Part shown: positions 1 to 8,092 of the stretch, piece by piece
How positions within the stretch are numbered: position 1 is the first letter of the stretch
Layout of the letters: each line of letters opens with the position of its first letter
NCBI GenBank assembly: GCA_032250585.1
Contig: JAVVFH010000015.1
Coordinates: 1 to 29,363 of the forward strand
Reading direction: 5' to 3'
Origin: JAVVFH01 sp032250585
GTDB lineage: Bacteria > Pseudomonadota > Gammaproteobacteria > Xanthomonadales > SZUA-36
Length of the DNA: 29,363 bases
The notes under the pieces: model-generated
The model's database searches: none
Told to the model about the DNA's origin: nothing
The model's input: the letters and a program-made list of their open reading frames with translations, nothing else
Program-made: the position numbers and the translations under genes

Positions 1-160
1 CGAGCTCGGAGTCCACGATCAGGGCCGCATCCGGATTGCGCTCCCGCAGCGCCTCCTGGAGCTCCTGGATCGTGCCGCCCGGGATCCTGACGTCGCTGAT
101 GACCACGTCGAACTCGTGCTCCGCCAGCAGCGCCAGGGCGCCCGGCAGGTCCGTGGCAGG
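1..160 (-). pseudogene. 5'-truncated response-regulator receiver fragment, runs off the left edge
   Basis: On the minus strand, in the same frame as and downstream of the cmoB stop, the translation is receiver-like from about position 160 to the edge. It has an amphipathic stretch (DLPGALALLAEHEFD), a beta strand ending in the likely phosphoacceptor Asp (VVISD, codon 94-92), then VRIPGG and a following helix. The first third of a receiver (beta1 and the acidic DD pair) is absent: between the cmoB stop at 233 and position 160 the frame reads unrelated sequence and offers no ATG, GTG or TTG start. It could be the remnant of a histidine kinase or response regulator, a rearrangement junction, or an assembly join. 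The family assignment rests on a short segment. Confidence 0.45.
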
Positions 161-232
161 GCCGCGGCCGGCGCTTGCCGGACTGCGTGGAATTCGCGCG
201 CGAGGAATAAAGCCGGCGGCGCCTGTCGCCCG

Positions 233-1195
233 TCAGCGGCGGGCGATCACCAGTGCCCGGATCGGCGCGGGATGGCCTTCGACCGTGCGGCGCGCATCCT
301 GTGGATCGAGCGCCCGGTCCAGCGATTGAAAGCGCATCCAACGCGTGCTGCGCTGCTCCGCCGGGGTAGTCGGCGTCAGGTCCGCGAGCCGCGCGTCGCT
401 GAACCCGGCCTGGCGGACCCAGTCCAGCAGCAGCCCGCTCCCGGGAATGGCCCAGACGTTGCGCATCCGCGCATAGCGCCCATCCGGCACCAGCACCGCC
501 CGTTCGCTGCCCATCGGCAGCACCAGGGTCTCGATGGCGGCTTCGCCGCCAGCCCGCAACAGGTCATGGATGCGCTTAAGGTGACCGACGGGGTTGCGGC
601 GGTGATAGAGCACGCCCATGGAAAATACCGTGTCCAGTCCGGCCGGTTCCGCGGGCAGGTCCTCCACCCCCAGCGGCAATACCTCCATGGCCAGGTCACC
701 GGCAAAATGCCGGCAGGCCTGCCACTGCATCACGAACAGCAGCGTCGGATCGATGCCGATCACGAGACGGGCGCCGGAACCGAGCATTCGCAGCCCGAAG
801 TAGCCGTTACCGCAGCCGATGTCCAGCACCCGCCGGCCTTCAAGGGCGATGTGCGGGGCGACACGATCCCATTTCCAGTCCGAGCGCCATTCGCTGTCGA
901 TGCGCAGGCCCGCCAGGCACAGAGGCCCTTTGCGCCATGGATGCAACGCCATCAGGCCCGCGGACAAGGCCTGTTGCCGCGGTGAGCCCGCGGCGAGCGC
1001 GGTACCCAGCCGGGGCGCTGCGAGCGTCAGATCCGCCGAGGTCTGGACCCGGGGCAGAGAATCCACGACCGCACGCCAGCGGGGCAGGTCGCCGTGCGGA
1101 TGCGCCTGCATCCGCATCGTTGCAAGGTCACAAATACGCTCGAGCCATCGGTTGTCCGGCCAGTGGCGATTCAGCCTCGCGTACTTCGCCTGCAT
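233..1195 (-). CDS. cmoB: tRNA U34 carboxymethyltransferase CmoB
   Basis: CmoB transfers the carboxymethyl group of carboxy-S-adenosylmethionine to 5-hydroxyuridine at the tRNA wobble position, giving uridine-5-oxyacetic acid. The 320-residue product matches the family length (about 323). It shows the CmoB block LMALHPWRKGP followed by IDSEWRSDWKWDRV, the Rossmann motif I VLDIGCGNGYFG near residue 124, the block VFSMGVLYHRRNPVGHL, and YARMRNVWAIPG in the C-terminal part. The ATG at 1195 lies 2 nt after the cmoA stop, so the two genes form an operon with cmoA first, supplying the cofactor that CmoB consumes. Nothing appears truncated. Confidence 0.95.
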   Translation of the reverse strand: MQAKYARLNRHWPDNRWLERICDLATMRMQAHPHGDLPRWRAVVDSLPRVQTSADLTLAAPRLGTALAAGSPRQQALSAGLMALHPWRKGPLCLAGLRIDSEWRSDWKWDRVAPHIALEGRRVLDIGCGNGYFGLRMLGSGARLVIGIDPTLLFVMQWQACRHFAGDLAMEVLPLGVEDLPAEPAGLDTVFSMGVLYHRRNPVGHLKRIHDLLRAGGEAAIETLVLPMGSERAVLVPDGRYARMRNVWAIPGSGLLLDWVRQAGFSDARLADLTPTTPAEQRSTRWMRFQSLDRALDPQDARRTVEGHPAPIRALVIARR

Positions 1196-1197
1196 TT

Positions 1198-1932
1198 TTA
1201 ACGAAAAGCCACCAGGGAAACGAAATTGAAGCCCTGGTACCAGCGATAGACCCGTTCAAAGCCCGCCTCCAGCAACCGCTCCCGGTGGTAGCTCAGCGTC
1301 TCGGGTTTCAGCACGTTTTCGAGCGCATCCCGCTTGCGCGCGATTTCCAGGTCCGAATAACCCTGTGCGCGCTTAAAATCGTGATGCCAATCGGTTTGCA
1401 GGTGCTGCTCCAGCGGATCATCGAAACAGATTTTTTCGGACAACAGCAACACACCGCCCTTGTGCATCCCGCGCGCAATACCCGCCAGCAGCTCGCCGCG
1501 GTCTTCGGGCTCGATGAACTGCAGCGTGAAATTCAGCGCGACGACCGAGGCGTTCTCGATCGGCAGCGCGCGGATGTCGCGCTGCAAAACCTCCACCGGC
1601 AGCAGGCCGGCTGGCACTTCCTCGATCAGAATTCGCTGCAACCGCTCGACCATGTCCGGGGACTGATCCACCGCGACGATCCGCGCGCCGGGCGCGGCAA
1701 CGGCCCGGCGCATCGCCAGCGAAACGGCACCGAGTGAACAGCCGAGGTCGTACAGCAGGCTGTCCGGCATGGCGTAGCGGCGCGCCAGCATGCCGATCAT
1801 CGGCACGATCAGCCCGTAACCGGGCACGGAGCGATTGATCATGTCCGGAAACACCCCGACCACCCGCCGGTCGAACACGAAGTCCCCTGGCCGGGTGATC
1901 TCCTCTTCAAACAGGCGATCCTTGGCGGTCAT
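1198..1932 (-). CDS. cmoA: carboxy-S-adenosyl-L-methionine synthase CmoA
   Basis: CmoA makes carboxy-SAM from SAM and prephenate; CmoB next door uses it to modify tRNA wobble uridine. Diagnostic sequence includes FVFDRRVVGVFPDMINRSVPG near the N terminus, the SAM-binding strand LLYDLGCSLGAVSLAMRRA, and VALNFTLQFIEPEDR. I chose the ATG at 1932 (MTAKDRLF) over an in-frame start 11 codons upstream because a purine-rich Shine-Dalgarno (GGAAAGGGAAG) sits about 8 nt before it and the resulting 244 residues match the family (E. coli 247). It is divergent from glyQ and first in a two-gene operon with cmoB. Confidence 0.95.
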   Translation of the reverse strand: MTAKDRLFEEEITRPGDFVFDRRVVGVFPDMINRSVPGYGLIVPMIGMLARRYAMPDSLLYDLGCSLGAVSLAMRRAVAAPGARIVAVDQSPDMVERLQRILIEEVPAGLLPVEVLQRDIRALPIENASVVALNFTLQFIEPEDRGELLAGIARGMHKGGVLLLSEKICFDDPLEQHLQTDWHHDFKRAQGYSDLEIARKRDALENVLKPETLSYHRERLLEAGFERVYRWYQGFNFVSLVAFR

Positions 1933-2058
1933 GCGATTGCTTCCCTTTCCGTGTCTCGGGTCCACGATTTTCGCACGTTCACCGGCAGCTTGCCGCCACG
2001 GCTTTCGGCTGCTGCGCCTGCATCACGCCGGACCCGCCCCGCTTCGATGTCCGCGACC

Positions 2059-2094
2059 TTCTGTCCGGGCCGGCCAGCGACTATACTGGGGCCG
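2059..2094 (+). promoter_or_regulatory. candidate glyQ-glyS promoter
   Basis: A TATACT -10-like hexamer at 2082-2087 lies about 70 nt before the glyQ ATG in the cmoA-glyQ divergent gap. The -35 region about 17 nt upstream is a poor match (TTCTGT). The rest of the gap (1933-2155) shows no riboswitch, T-box or strong hairpin that I can identify. Confidence 0.35.
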
Positions 2095-2155
2095 CTCGAT
2101 TTGTCGCAGCGGCTTGCCCGCTTCGTGCACGAGCGAACTCACCCATAGCGGCCTC

Positions 2156-3064
2156 ATGAACATGACCTTTCAGGATTTCATTCAACGCCTCGCCAGTTAC
2201 TGGTCCGACCACGGCTGTTGCCTGGTACAGCCCCTCGATCTCGAAGTGGGCGCGGGCACATTTCATCCGGCGACCTTTCTGCGCTCCATCGGCCCGGAAC
2301 CCTGGAGCGCGGCCTATGTCCAGCCGAGCCGCCGACCGACCGACGGGCGCTATGGCGAGAACCCGAACCGACTGCAGCATTACTACCAATACCAGGTCGT
2401 CATGAAGCCCGCGCCGGAGAATTTTCAGGAACTCTACCTCGGCTCACTCGAGGCAGTGGGCATCGACCCGGCCGTGCACGATATCCGCTTCGTCGAAGAC
2501 AACTGGGAATCGCCCACCCTCGGGGCCTGGGGCCTGGGCTGGGAAGTCTGGCTTAACGGCATGGAAGTGACGCAGTTCACGTATTTCCAGCAGGCCGGCG
2601 GCCTCGAGTGCAAACCCGTGATGGGCGAAATCACCTATGGCGCCGAGCGCCTGGCCATGTATTTGCAACAGGTCGACAGCGTCTACGACCTGGTGTGGAC
2701 CGCCAACGGGAACCGGGTCGTCACCTACGGCGACGTATTCCACCAGAACGAAGTGGAACAGTCGTGCTACAACTTCGAGCATGCGGACGTGGCCTCGCTG
2801 TTCGCCTGGTTCGACACCTGTGAAACCCAGGCCCGCAAGCTGGTGGGCCTGAACCTGCCGCTGCCGGCCTACGAGCAGGTACTCAAGGCTTCGCATACCT
2901 TCAACCTGCTCGATGCCCGGCGCGCGATCTCGGTGACCGAGCGCCAGCGATACATCCTGCGCGTGCGCGACCTTGCCCGCCAGGTCGCCGAATCCTATTA
3001 CGCCAGCCGCGAGATGCTCGGCTTTCCCGCCCTGTCAGCCAAACCGCGGGAGGCACGGCAATGA
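2156..3064 (+). CDS. glyQ: glycyl-tRNA synthetase alpha subunit
   Basis: GlyQ is the catalytic alpha subunit of the bacterial tetrameric glycyl-tRNA synthetase, activating glycine with ATP; it works only with GlyS. The 302-residue product (E. coli 303) begins MNMTFQDFIQRL and carries the class II motifs, including GAGTFHPATFLRSIGPEPW, AYVQPSRRPTDGRYGENPNR, NWESPTLGAWGLGWEVWLNG and VMGEITYGAERLAMYLQ. A longer open frame extends upstream to 1835, but the family start is at 2156 (or two codons later at 2162). There is no strong Shine-Dalgarno. The stop overlaps the glyS start as ATGA (4 nt), consistent with translational coupling of the two subunits. Confidence 0.97.
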   Translation: MNMTFQDFIQRLASYWSDHGCCLVQPLDLEVGAGTFHPATFLRSIGPEPWSAAYVQPSRRPTDGRYGENPNRLQHYYQYQVVMKPAPENFQELYLGSLEAVGIDPAVHDIRFVEDNWESPTLGAWGLGWEVWLNGMEVTQFTYFQQAGGLECKPVMGEITYGAERLAMYLQQVDSVYDLVWTANGNRVVTYGDVFHQNEVEQSCYNFEHADVASLFAWFDTCETQARKLVGLNLPLPAYEQVLKASHTFNLLDARRAISVTERQRYILRVRDLARQVAESYYASREMLGFPALSAKPREARQ

Positions 3065-5151
3065 CTGTTCAGAAAGTGCGCGCCGCAAGCGACGATTTAT
3101 TGGTGGAACTGGGCTGTGAAGAATTGCCGCCAAAGGCCCTGGACGGCATCCGCGAAGCCTTTTTCGTGGCGGTACGTGACGGTCTCGAAAAAAACGCTCT
3201 CGCCTTCGACGCGGAGGGCAGCCGCAGTTATTCGACGCCGCGCCGCATTGCACTGCTGTTCCGGCAGGTGTCCCGCACGCAACCGGACCAGCAACAGGAG
3301 CGGCGCGGCCCGGCCGTGCAAGCCGCCTTCGACGAGCAGAACCAGCCGACGCGCGCAGCCGAGGGCTTCGCGCGCTCGGTGGGCAAAACGGTCGAGGAAC
3401 TGGAGCGAGTGCGCACGGACAAGGGCGAGTGGCTTTATGCGAAGATCCATCAACAGGGCAAGCCCCTCGCAGACCTCGTCTACCCGATTCTGGAGCAGGC
3501 CGTACACCAATTGCCCATTCCGCGTCCGATGCGCTGGGCCGACCACGATTTCAGTTTCGTGCGGCCGGTGCACTGGCTGCTGGTACTGCACGGCGATCGC
3601 GTTCTGGAGGGCGCGCTGTTTGGGCAGCAGGCCGGCAACACGACGCACGGCCACCGGATTCACGCGCCGGGACCGCACCGGGTCGCGCATGCGCGCGATT
3701 ACCGCGACACGCTTCGGCGCGCTTTCGTGGTCACGGACCAGGACGAGCGCAAACAGCGGATTCTCGAAGCACTGCGGGCCCGCGATGCCCATGTCCGCAT
3801 CGAAGCGGATCTGCTGGCCGAGGTGAATAACCTGGTCGAATGGCCGGTGGTCATCGAATGCAGTTTCGAGGAGTCGTTCCTCGAACTGCCGCATGCGGTA
3901 CTGATCGCCAGCATGCAAGCGCACCAGAAATTCTTCCCGATCGCAAACCCGTCGCACCCCGGGGAAGTCAGCCACCGTTTCCTGGTGGTCTGCAACCTGG
4001 AAAGTACCGACGTTGAAGCCGTCCGTGAGGGCTTTGAGCGAGTGATACGCCCGCGCCTGGCCGACGCCCGCTTTTTTCTCGAGCAGGATCTGAAACAGGG
4101 TCTGGAAGCCTGCCTGCCGCAACTCGATGAGGTCATCTTCCAAGAGAAGATCGGATCAATTGGCGAAAAAACGCGACGGATAACGGCTATTTCGGAGACG
4201 ATTGCTGATGACCTGTCCGTCGATTCCAAATCGTGTTCGCGTGCGGCGCAGTTGTCCAAATGCGACTTGCTAAGCCTGATGGTGGGGGAATTTCCCGAAC
4301 TCCAGGGCACTATGGGGCGGCATTACGCGCTGGCCGCAGGAGAACCGGAGGCGGTGGCCAAGGCCATCGAAGAACATTATTTACCCCGCTATGCCGGGGA
4401 TCGGATTCCAGCCACGATCTGCGGTCAGATCGTCAGCATCGCGGATCGCCTGGATACGCTGGCCGGCGTTTTTGCCGCCGGACTTCGTCCCAGCGGCAAC
4501 AAGGATCCCTTCGCTTTGCGCCGCTCCGCGCTCGGCTTGTTGCGGATATTGCTTGAAGGCGACCTTGAACTGGAGCTGAACCGCCTGCTGGCCATTGCCG
4601 CCAACGAACTCGCCGGGCGTCTGCCGGTGGAGCCGGAAGTGTTAGTAGAAATCCGCGATTTCTGCAGCGAGCGTTTGCGCAGCCATTTCCGCGAGCAGGG
4701 GCTCGCGGCGGAATTGATCAACGCCGCCCTGGCCTCGGACTGGGATACCGTCCCCGACCTGAACCGGCGGCTGTGCGCGCTGGCCGATTTCATGGGCGAC
4801 GAAGCGGCCTCGGCACTGGCGGGCGCCAACAAACGCATCGGTAACATCCTGCACAAAGCCAATCAGGATATTTCGACGGAGATCGCAACAGATCGCTTTA
4901 TTTTAGCACCTGAAAAAGTACTTTTCGACGAGATCACGCGCCTCGAGGCAGCGGTTGAACCGCTGCTCGAAAACGGCGACTACGCAGATGCACTGGCGCG
5001 CCTGGCCGCTTTGAGAGGACCGGTGGACGGTTTTTTTGACGCGGTGATGGTAATGGATGACGACCCGGCATTGAGGACCAATCGCCTCGCTCTGCTGTCG
5101 CGGTTAAAATCGCTGTTCGACCGAATTGCCGATCTGTCTGTGCTGGGCTGA
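3061..5151 (+). CDS. glyS: glycyl-tRNA synthetase beta subunit
   Basis: GlyS is the beta subunit of the alpha2beta2 glycyl-tRNA synthetase and carries tRNA-recognition domains. The 696-residue protein (E. coli 689) opens with the conserved LLVELGCEELPPKAL. It continues through FARSVGKTVEEL, PIPRPMRWADHDFSFVRPVHWL, HAVLIASMQAHQKFFPI, FQEKIGSIGEKTRRI, LMVGEFPELQGTMGRHYALA and GNKDPFALRRSALGLLRILLE, and ends with VMDDDPALRTNRLALLSRL. All blocks are in family order with no frame break. It is the second gene of the glyQ-glyS operon and is followed after 4 nt by a gmhB-like gene. Confidence 0.97.
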   Translation: MTVQKVRAASDDLLVELGCEELPPKALDGIREAFFVAVRDGLEKNALAFDAEGSRSYSTPRRIALLFRQVSRTQPDQQQERRGPAVQAAFDEQNQPTRAAEGFARSVGKTVEELERVRTDKGEWLYAKIHQQGKPLADLVYPILEQAVHQLPIPRPMRWADHDFSFVRPVHWLLVLHGDRVLEGALFGQQAGNTTHGHRIHAPGPHRVAHARDYRDTLRRAFVVTDQDERKQRILEALRARDAHVRIEADLLAEVNNLVEWPVVIECSFEESFLELPHAVLIASMQAHQKFFPIANPSHPGEVSHRFLVVCNLESTDVEAVREGFERVIRPRLADARFFLEQDLKQGLEACLPQLDEVIFQEKIGSIGEKTRRITAISETIADDLSVDSKSCSRAAQLSKCDLLSLMVGEFPELQGTMGRHYALAAGEPEAVAKAIEEHYLPRYAGDRIPATICGQIVSIADRLDTLAGVFAAGLRPSGNKDPFALRRSALGLLRILLEGDLELELNRLLAIAANELAGRLPVEPEVLVEIRDFCSERLRSHFREQGLAAELINAALASDWDTVPDLNRRLCALADFMGDEAASALAGANKRIGNILHKANQDISTEIATDRFILAPEKVLFDEITRLEAAVEPLLENGDYADALARLAALRGPVDGFFDAVMVMDDDPALRTNRLALLSRLKSLFDRIADLSVLG

Positions 5152-5155
5152 GGCC

Positions 5156-5638
5156 ATGCCGATGCAAAAACTGCTGATGATCAGTCGTGACGACATCCTC
5201 GATGTCGCCGCGGGCGAAGGCGGCGACGAGCTCTATCGGAAGCTCGCTCGCTTCACCCGCCAGGGCTTCCACCTGCTGGTGACCGCCCCACAACCGGATC
5301 GCTGGAACGATGAACACGGCGGGCCGGACATTGCGCTGCTCGGACCGGACAGCATCAGGCGACGTCTTGCCGATGCCGGCGGGATTCTGGACGGCGTCTA
5401 TTACGTGCCGCGCTCCCTGATGACACAACGACGAAACCGCGAAGAAGCGCTGCACGACATGATGCAGCGCTTCAGTGCCAGGTCGAATAATTGCTACCTG
5501 TTCAGCTCAAGCCGAAAGTTCGTAGACGCGGCCAGTGATCTGGGCATCAATGCCCGGTTTTTGCAACGTGACGTCCGGCTGATGGATGAACTCGACAAGC
5601 TGCTGCTCGCGCAATCCGAAGCAACCGGCTGCGATTGA
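5156..5638 (+). CDS. degenerate GmhB-like HAD-family protein, probable pseudoenzyme
   Basis: The 160-residue product is not an obvious enzyme, but its framework follows GmhB (heptose-1,7-bisphosphate phosphatase): LLMISRDDILD where GmhB has the catalytic DRDGxIN, RFTRQGFHLLVTAPQ where it has the motif II strand, ADAGGILDGVYYVPR where it has GGxIDGIYYCPH, and YLFSSSRKFVDAASDLGINARFL where it has the GDSxxD motif. The nucleophile Asp is Ser10, the zinc-loop Cys/His residues are missing after Pro85, and the final Asp pair is replaced by Ser. Position supports the origin: in Pseudomonas a gmhB-type gene sits between gyrB and glyS. Start is ATG 5156 (or 5162), 4 nt after the glyS stop. Phosphatase activity is not expected. 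Confidence 0.6.
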   Translation: MPMQKLLMISRDDILDVAAGEGGDELYRKLARFTRQGFHLLVTAPQPDRWNDEHGGPDIALLGPDSIRRRLADAGGILDGVYYVPRSLMTQRRNREEALHDMMQRFSARSNNCYLFSSSRKFVDAASDLGINARFLQRDVRLMDELDKLLLAQSEATGCD

Positions 5639-5674
5639 TTGCGGCACGACCGGGTTGCGGAGCGCTGTTCGCCA

Positions 5675-8077
5675 TCATACGTCAAGGTTGGCCGCGTCCA
5701 GAGCATTGGTCTCGATGAACTGCCGCCTGGGCTCGACTTCATCACCCATCAGGGTCGTGAAAATCTGGTCTGCGGCCACGGCGTCTTCTACCGTCACCTG
5801 CAACAGGCGGCGCGTTTCGGGGTTCACCGTCGTGTCCCAAAGCTGCGCCGGATTCATTTCGCCCAGACCCTTGAAACGCTGGATGCTCCTGCCTTTCTTG
5901 CTCTCGGCCATCAGCCATTCATAGACCTCCCGAAAGGACGAAACCTCCTGCTCCGCCTTGCCGCGATGGACCGTCGCGCCTTCCTGGATCAAGCCGTGCA
6001 AGGTATCGGCAAGTTGACCGATCAAACGGTATTCCGGGCCACGGAAGAAATCCCGGGAAATGCGCTTTTCGCTGGTTACCCCGTGTGTGAACTTGCTGAG
6101 CAACAGCTCTGGCCCCTCTTCACCGTCGACGACCTCGACCTTGTAACGCACGCTGGGGGGGCTCGCGCCGTTCAGCCGTTTGGCCATCCGCGCCGCCCAT
6201 GCCTGCATGGTATCAATCGGCCATTCGATAGAAAATCTCTCAGAATCAATAAGGTGCCTAATAAATAACTCATCGAAGCGACGGCTCAGGCGCTCGCTGG
6301 TCAACTGCACCGCAAGGTATTCCCGCAGCACGTTTTCCAACGCCTCGCCCTGCAGGGGGGGCGCATCCGGATCAAAGACCAGCGCTGCGGAATCCATCGC
6401 TCGTGCGAGCAGGTAGTCGTTCAGTTCCACATCGTCCTTGAGATAGGTCTCCTGCTTTCCCTGTTTGATCTTGTACAGTGGTGGCTGGCCGATGTAGATA
6501 TGCCCGCGCGCGATGAGTTCCGGCATTTGACGATAGAAAAACGTCAGCAACAGCGTGCGGATATGCGATCCGTCGACATCGGCGTCGGTCATGATAATGA
6601 TCCGATGATAGCGAAGCTTGTCCGGATTGAACTCGTCGCGCCCGATGCCGCAACCCAACGCGGTTATCAGCGTCCCGACCTCGGCAGATGCGAGCATCTT
6701 GTCGAAACGCGCCTTCTCGACGTTGAGAATCTTGCCTTTTAGCGGCAAAATGGCCTGGTACTTGCGATTTCGCCCCTGCTTCGCCGAACCGCCAGCCGAG
6801 TCGCCCTCCACCAGGAAAATCTCCGAAAGCGCAGGGTCTTTTTCCTGACAATCCGCGAGCTTGCCGGGCAAGCCGGCGATATCCAGCACCCCTTTGCGGC
6901 GGGTCATTTCCCGCGCCCGCCGGGCGGCCTCGCGGGCACGCGCTGCATCGACGACTTTCGCGGTGATGGTTTTTGCCTCACCGGGATTTTCCAGCAAAAA
7001 ATCGCGCAGTTTGCTGCTGACCAACGACTCCACAACCGGCTTGACCTCAGACGAAACCAGCTTATCCTTGGTCTGTGACGAAAACTTCGGATCCGGCACC
7101 TTCACGGACAACACGGCGATCAGACCTTCCCGTGCGTCGTCTCCGGTCGTGCTGACCTTGTTCTTGCGCGCCACGCCGGATTCTTCGATGTAATTATTGA
7201 TCGTGCGCGTCAGCGCAGCGCGGAAACCAGCCAGATGGGCCCCGCCGTCGCGCTGCGGAATGTTGTTGGTAAAACAGAACACGGTTTCCTGGTACGCATC
7301 CGTCCATTGCATCGCGACTTCGACGACGATGTCATTGGCCTCGGCCGTCATGTGCATCACCGTCGGGTGCAAAGGGTTCTTGTTCTGTCCCAGGTGTTCC
7401 ACGAACGATCGAATACCGCCTTTATATTCAAAAACATCCGACTTCCCACTGCGTTCGTCCAGCAACTCGATACGAACGCCGGAATTGAGAAAACTCAACT
7501 CCCGCAAGCGTTTGGCCAGGATGTCGTAATGAAACACCCGGTCGCCAAACACCGTCGGGCTGGGCCGGAACCAGATTTTGGTACCTGTTTGCTCGCTGTC
7601 ACCGGTAATCCGGAGATCCTCGACCGGAACACCCATATGATAGGTCTGGCGCCAGACGTGACCCTCACGCCGAATCCGCAGGCGCAATTCTTCCGATAAC
7701 GCGTTGACGACGGAAACGCCCACGCCGTGCAAACCACCGGAAACCTTATAGGAATTGTCGTCGAACTTGCCGCCAGCGTGCAGCACGGTCATGATGACCT
7801 CCGCCGCAGACTTCCCTTCCTCCTCGTGCATATCGACCGGAATGCCGCGGCCGTTGTCTTCGACACTGAGCGCGTCGTCTTCGTGGATGGTCACCCGGAT
7901 GGCATCGCAATGACCCGCCAGCGCTTCGTCGATCGAATTGTCCACGACCTCGAAAACCATGTGATGCAGGCCGGTCCCGTCGTCGGTATCGCCGATGTAC
8001 ATGCCAGGCCGTTTGCGTACGGCGTCGAGCCCCTTGAGGACCTTGATGTTTGTGGAATCGTAATGCGTGTTAGTCAT
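5675..8077 (-). CDS. gyrB: DNA gyrase subunit B
   Basis: GyrB is the ATPase subunit of DNA gyrase, which introduces negative supercoils ahead of forks. The 800-residue product (E. coli 804) has the GHKL ATPase N terminus (VLKGLDAVRKRPGMYIGDT, VEDNGRGIPVDMHEEEGKSA, GGLHGVGVSVVNAL), the TOPRIM domain (EIFLVEGDSAGGSAKQGRNR and IIIMTDADVDGSHIRTLLL), the long insertion typical of Gram-negative GyrB, and the C-terminal QRFKGLGEMNPAQLWDTT. The open frame extends 11 codons further, but the ATG at 8077 (MTNTHYDS) is the family start. It lies 7 nt after the recF stop, as the last gene of dnaA-dnaN-recF-gyrB, with its own extended -10 promoter just upstream. It ends convergently with the gmhB-like gene, with no clear terminator between. 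Confidence 0.98.
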   Translation of the reverse strand: MTNTHYDSTNIKVLKGLDAVRKRPGMYIGDTDDGTGLHHMVFEVVDNSIDEALAGHCDAIRVTIHEDDALSVEDNGRGIPVDMHEEEGKSAAEVIMTVLHAGGKFDDNSYKVSGGLHGVGVSVVNALSEELRLRIRREGHVWRQTYHMGVPVEDLRITGDSEQTGTKIWFRPSPTVFGDRVFHYDILAKRLRELSFLNSGVRIELLDERSGKSDVFEYKGGIRSFVEHLGQNKNPLHPTVMHMTAEANDIVVEVAMQWTDAYQETVFCFTNNIPQRDGGAHLAGFRAALTRTINNYIEESGVARKNKVSTTGDDAREGLIAVLSVKVPDPKFSSQTKDKLVSSEVKPVVESLVSSKLRDFLLENPGEAKTITAKVVDAARAREAARRAREMTRRKGVLDIAGLPGKLADCQEKDPALSEIFLVEGDSAGGSAKQGRNRKYQAILPLKGKILNVEKARFDKMLASAEVGTLITALGCGIGRDEFNPDKLRYHRIIIMTDADVDGSHIRTLLLTFFYRQMPELIARGHIYIGQPPLYKIKQGKQETYLKDDVELNDYLLARAMDSAALVFDPDAPPLQGEALENVLREYLAVQLTSERLSRRFDELFIRHLIDSERFSIEWPIDTMQAWAARMAKRLNGASPPSVRYKVEVVDGEEGPELLLSKFTHGVTSEKRISRDFFRGPEYRLIGQLADTLHGLIQEGATVHRGKAEQEVSSFREVYEWLMAESKKGRSIQRFKGLGEMNPAQLWDTTVNPETRRLLQVTVEDAVAADQIFTTLMGDEVEPRRQFIETNALDAANLDV

Positions 8078-8083
8078 GGCGAT

Positions 8084-8092
8084 ATTATAGCA
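8084..8092 (-). promoter_or_regulatory. extended -10 promoter of gyrB, overlapping the recF stop
   Basis: Reading the minus strand, TGCTATAAT is a perfect extended -10 element. Only 6 nt (ATCGCC) separate it from the gyrB ATG at 8077, so normal spacing would place the start of transcription at or beside the A of the ATG, giving a leaderless or nearly leaderless mRNA. The recF stop codon TAA (8087-8085) lies inside the hexamer. No good -35 hexamer is present, which is compatible with an extended -10 promoter. Confidence 0.55.

Noticed and set aside
1..12. Left edge resembles part of a cloning polylinker (SacI-like CGAGCTCGG).
   Set aside because: Only about ten bases match, and the same bases encode a natural-looking receiver segment (VDSEL) on the minus strand.
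1933..2155. T-box or glycine riboswitch upstream of glyQ.
   Set aside because: No tandem aptamer-like structure, T-box sequence or terminator/antiterminator pair is visible, and such control of glyQS is not typical of Gram-negatives.
3097..4143. Long open frame on the minus strand, opposite glyS.
   Set aside because: glyS is unmistakable on the plus strand; the opposite frame has no family features and is a product of high GC codon bias.
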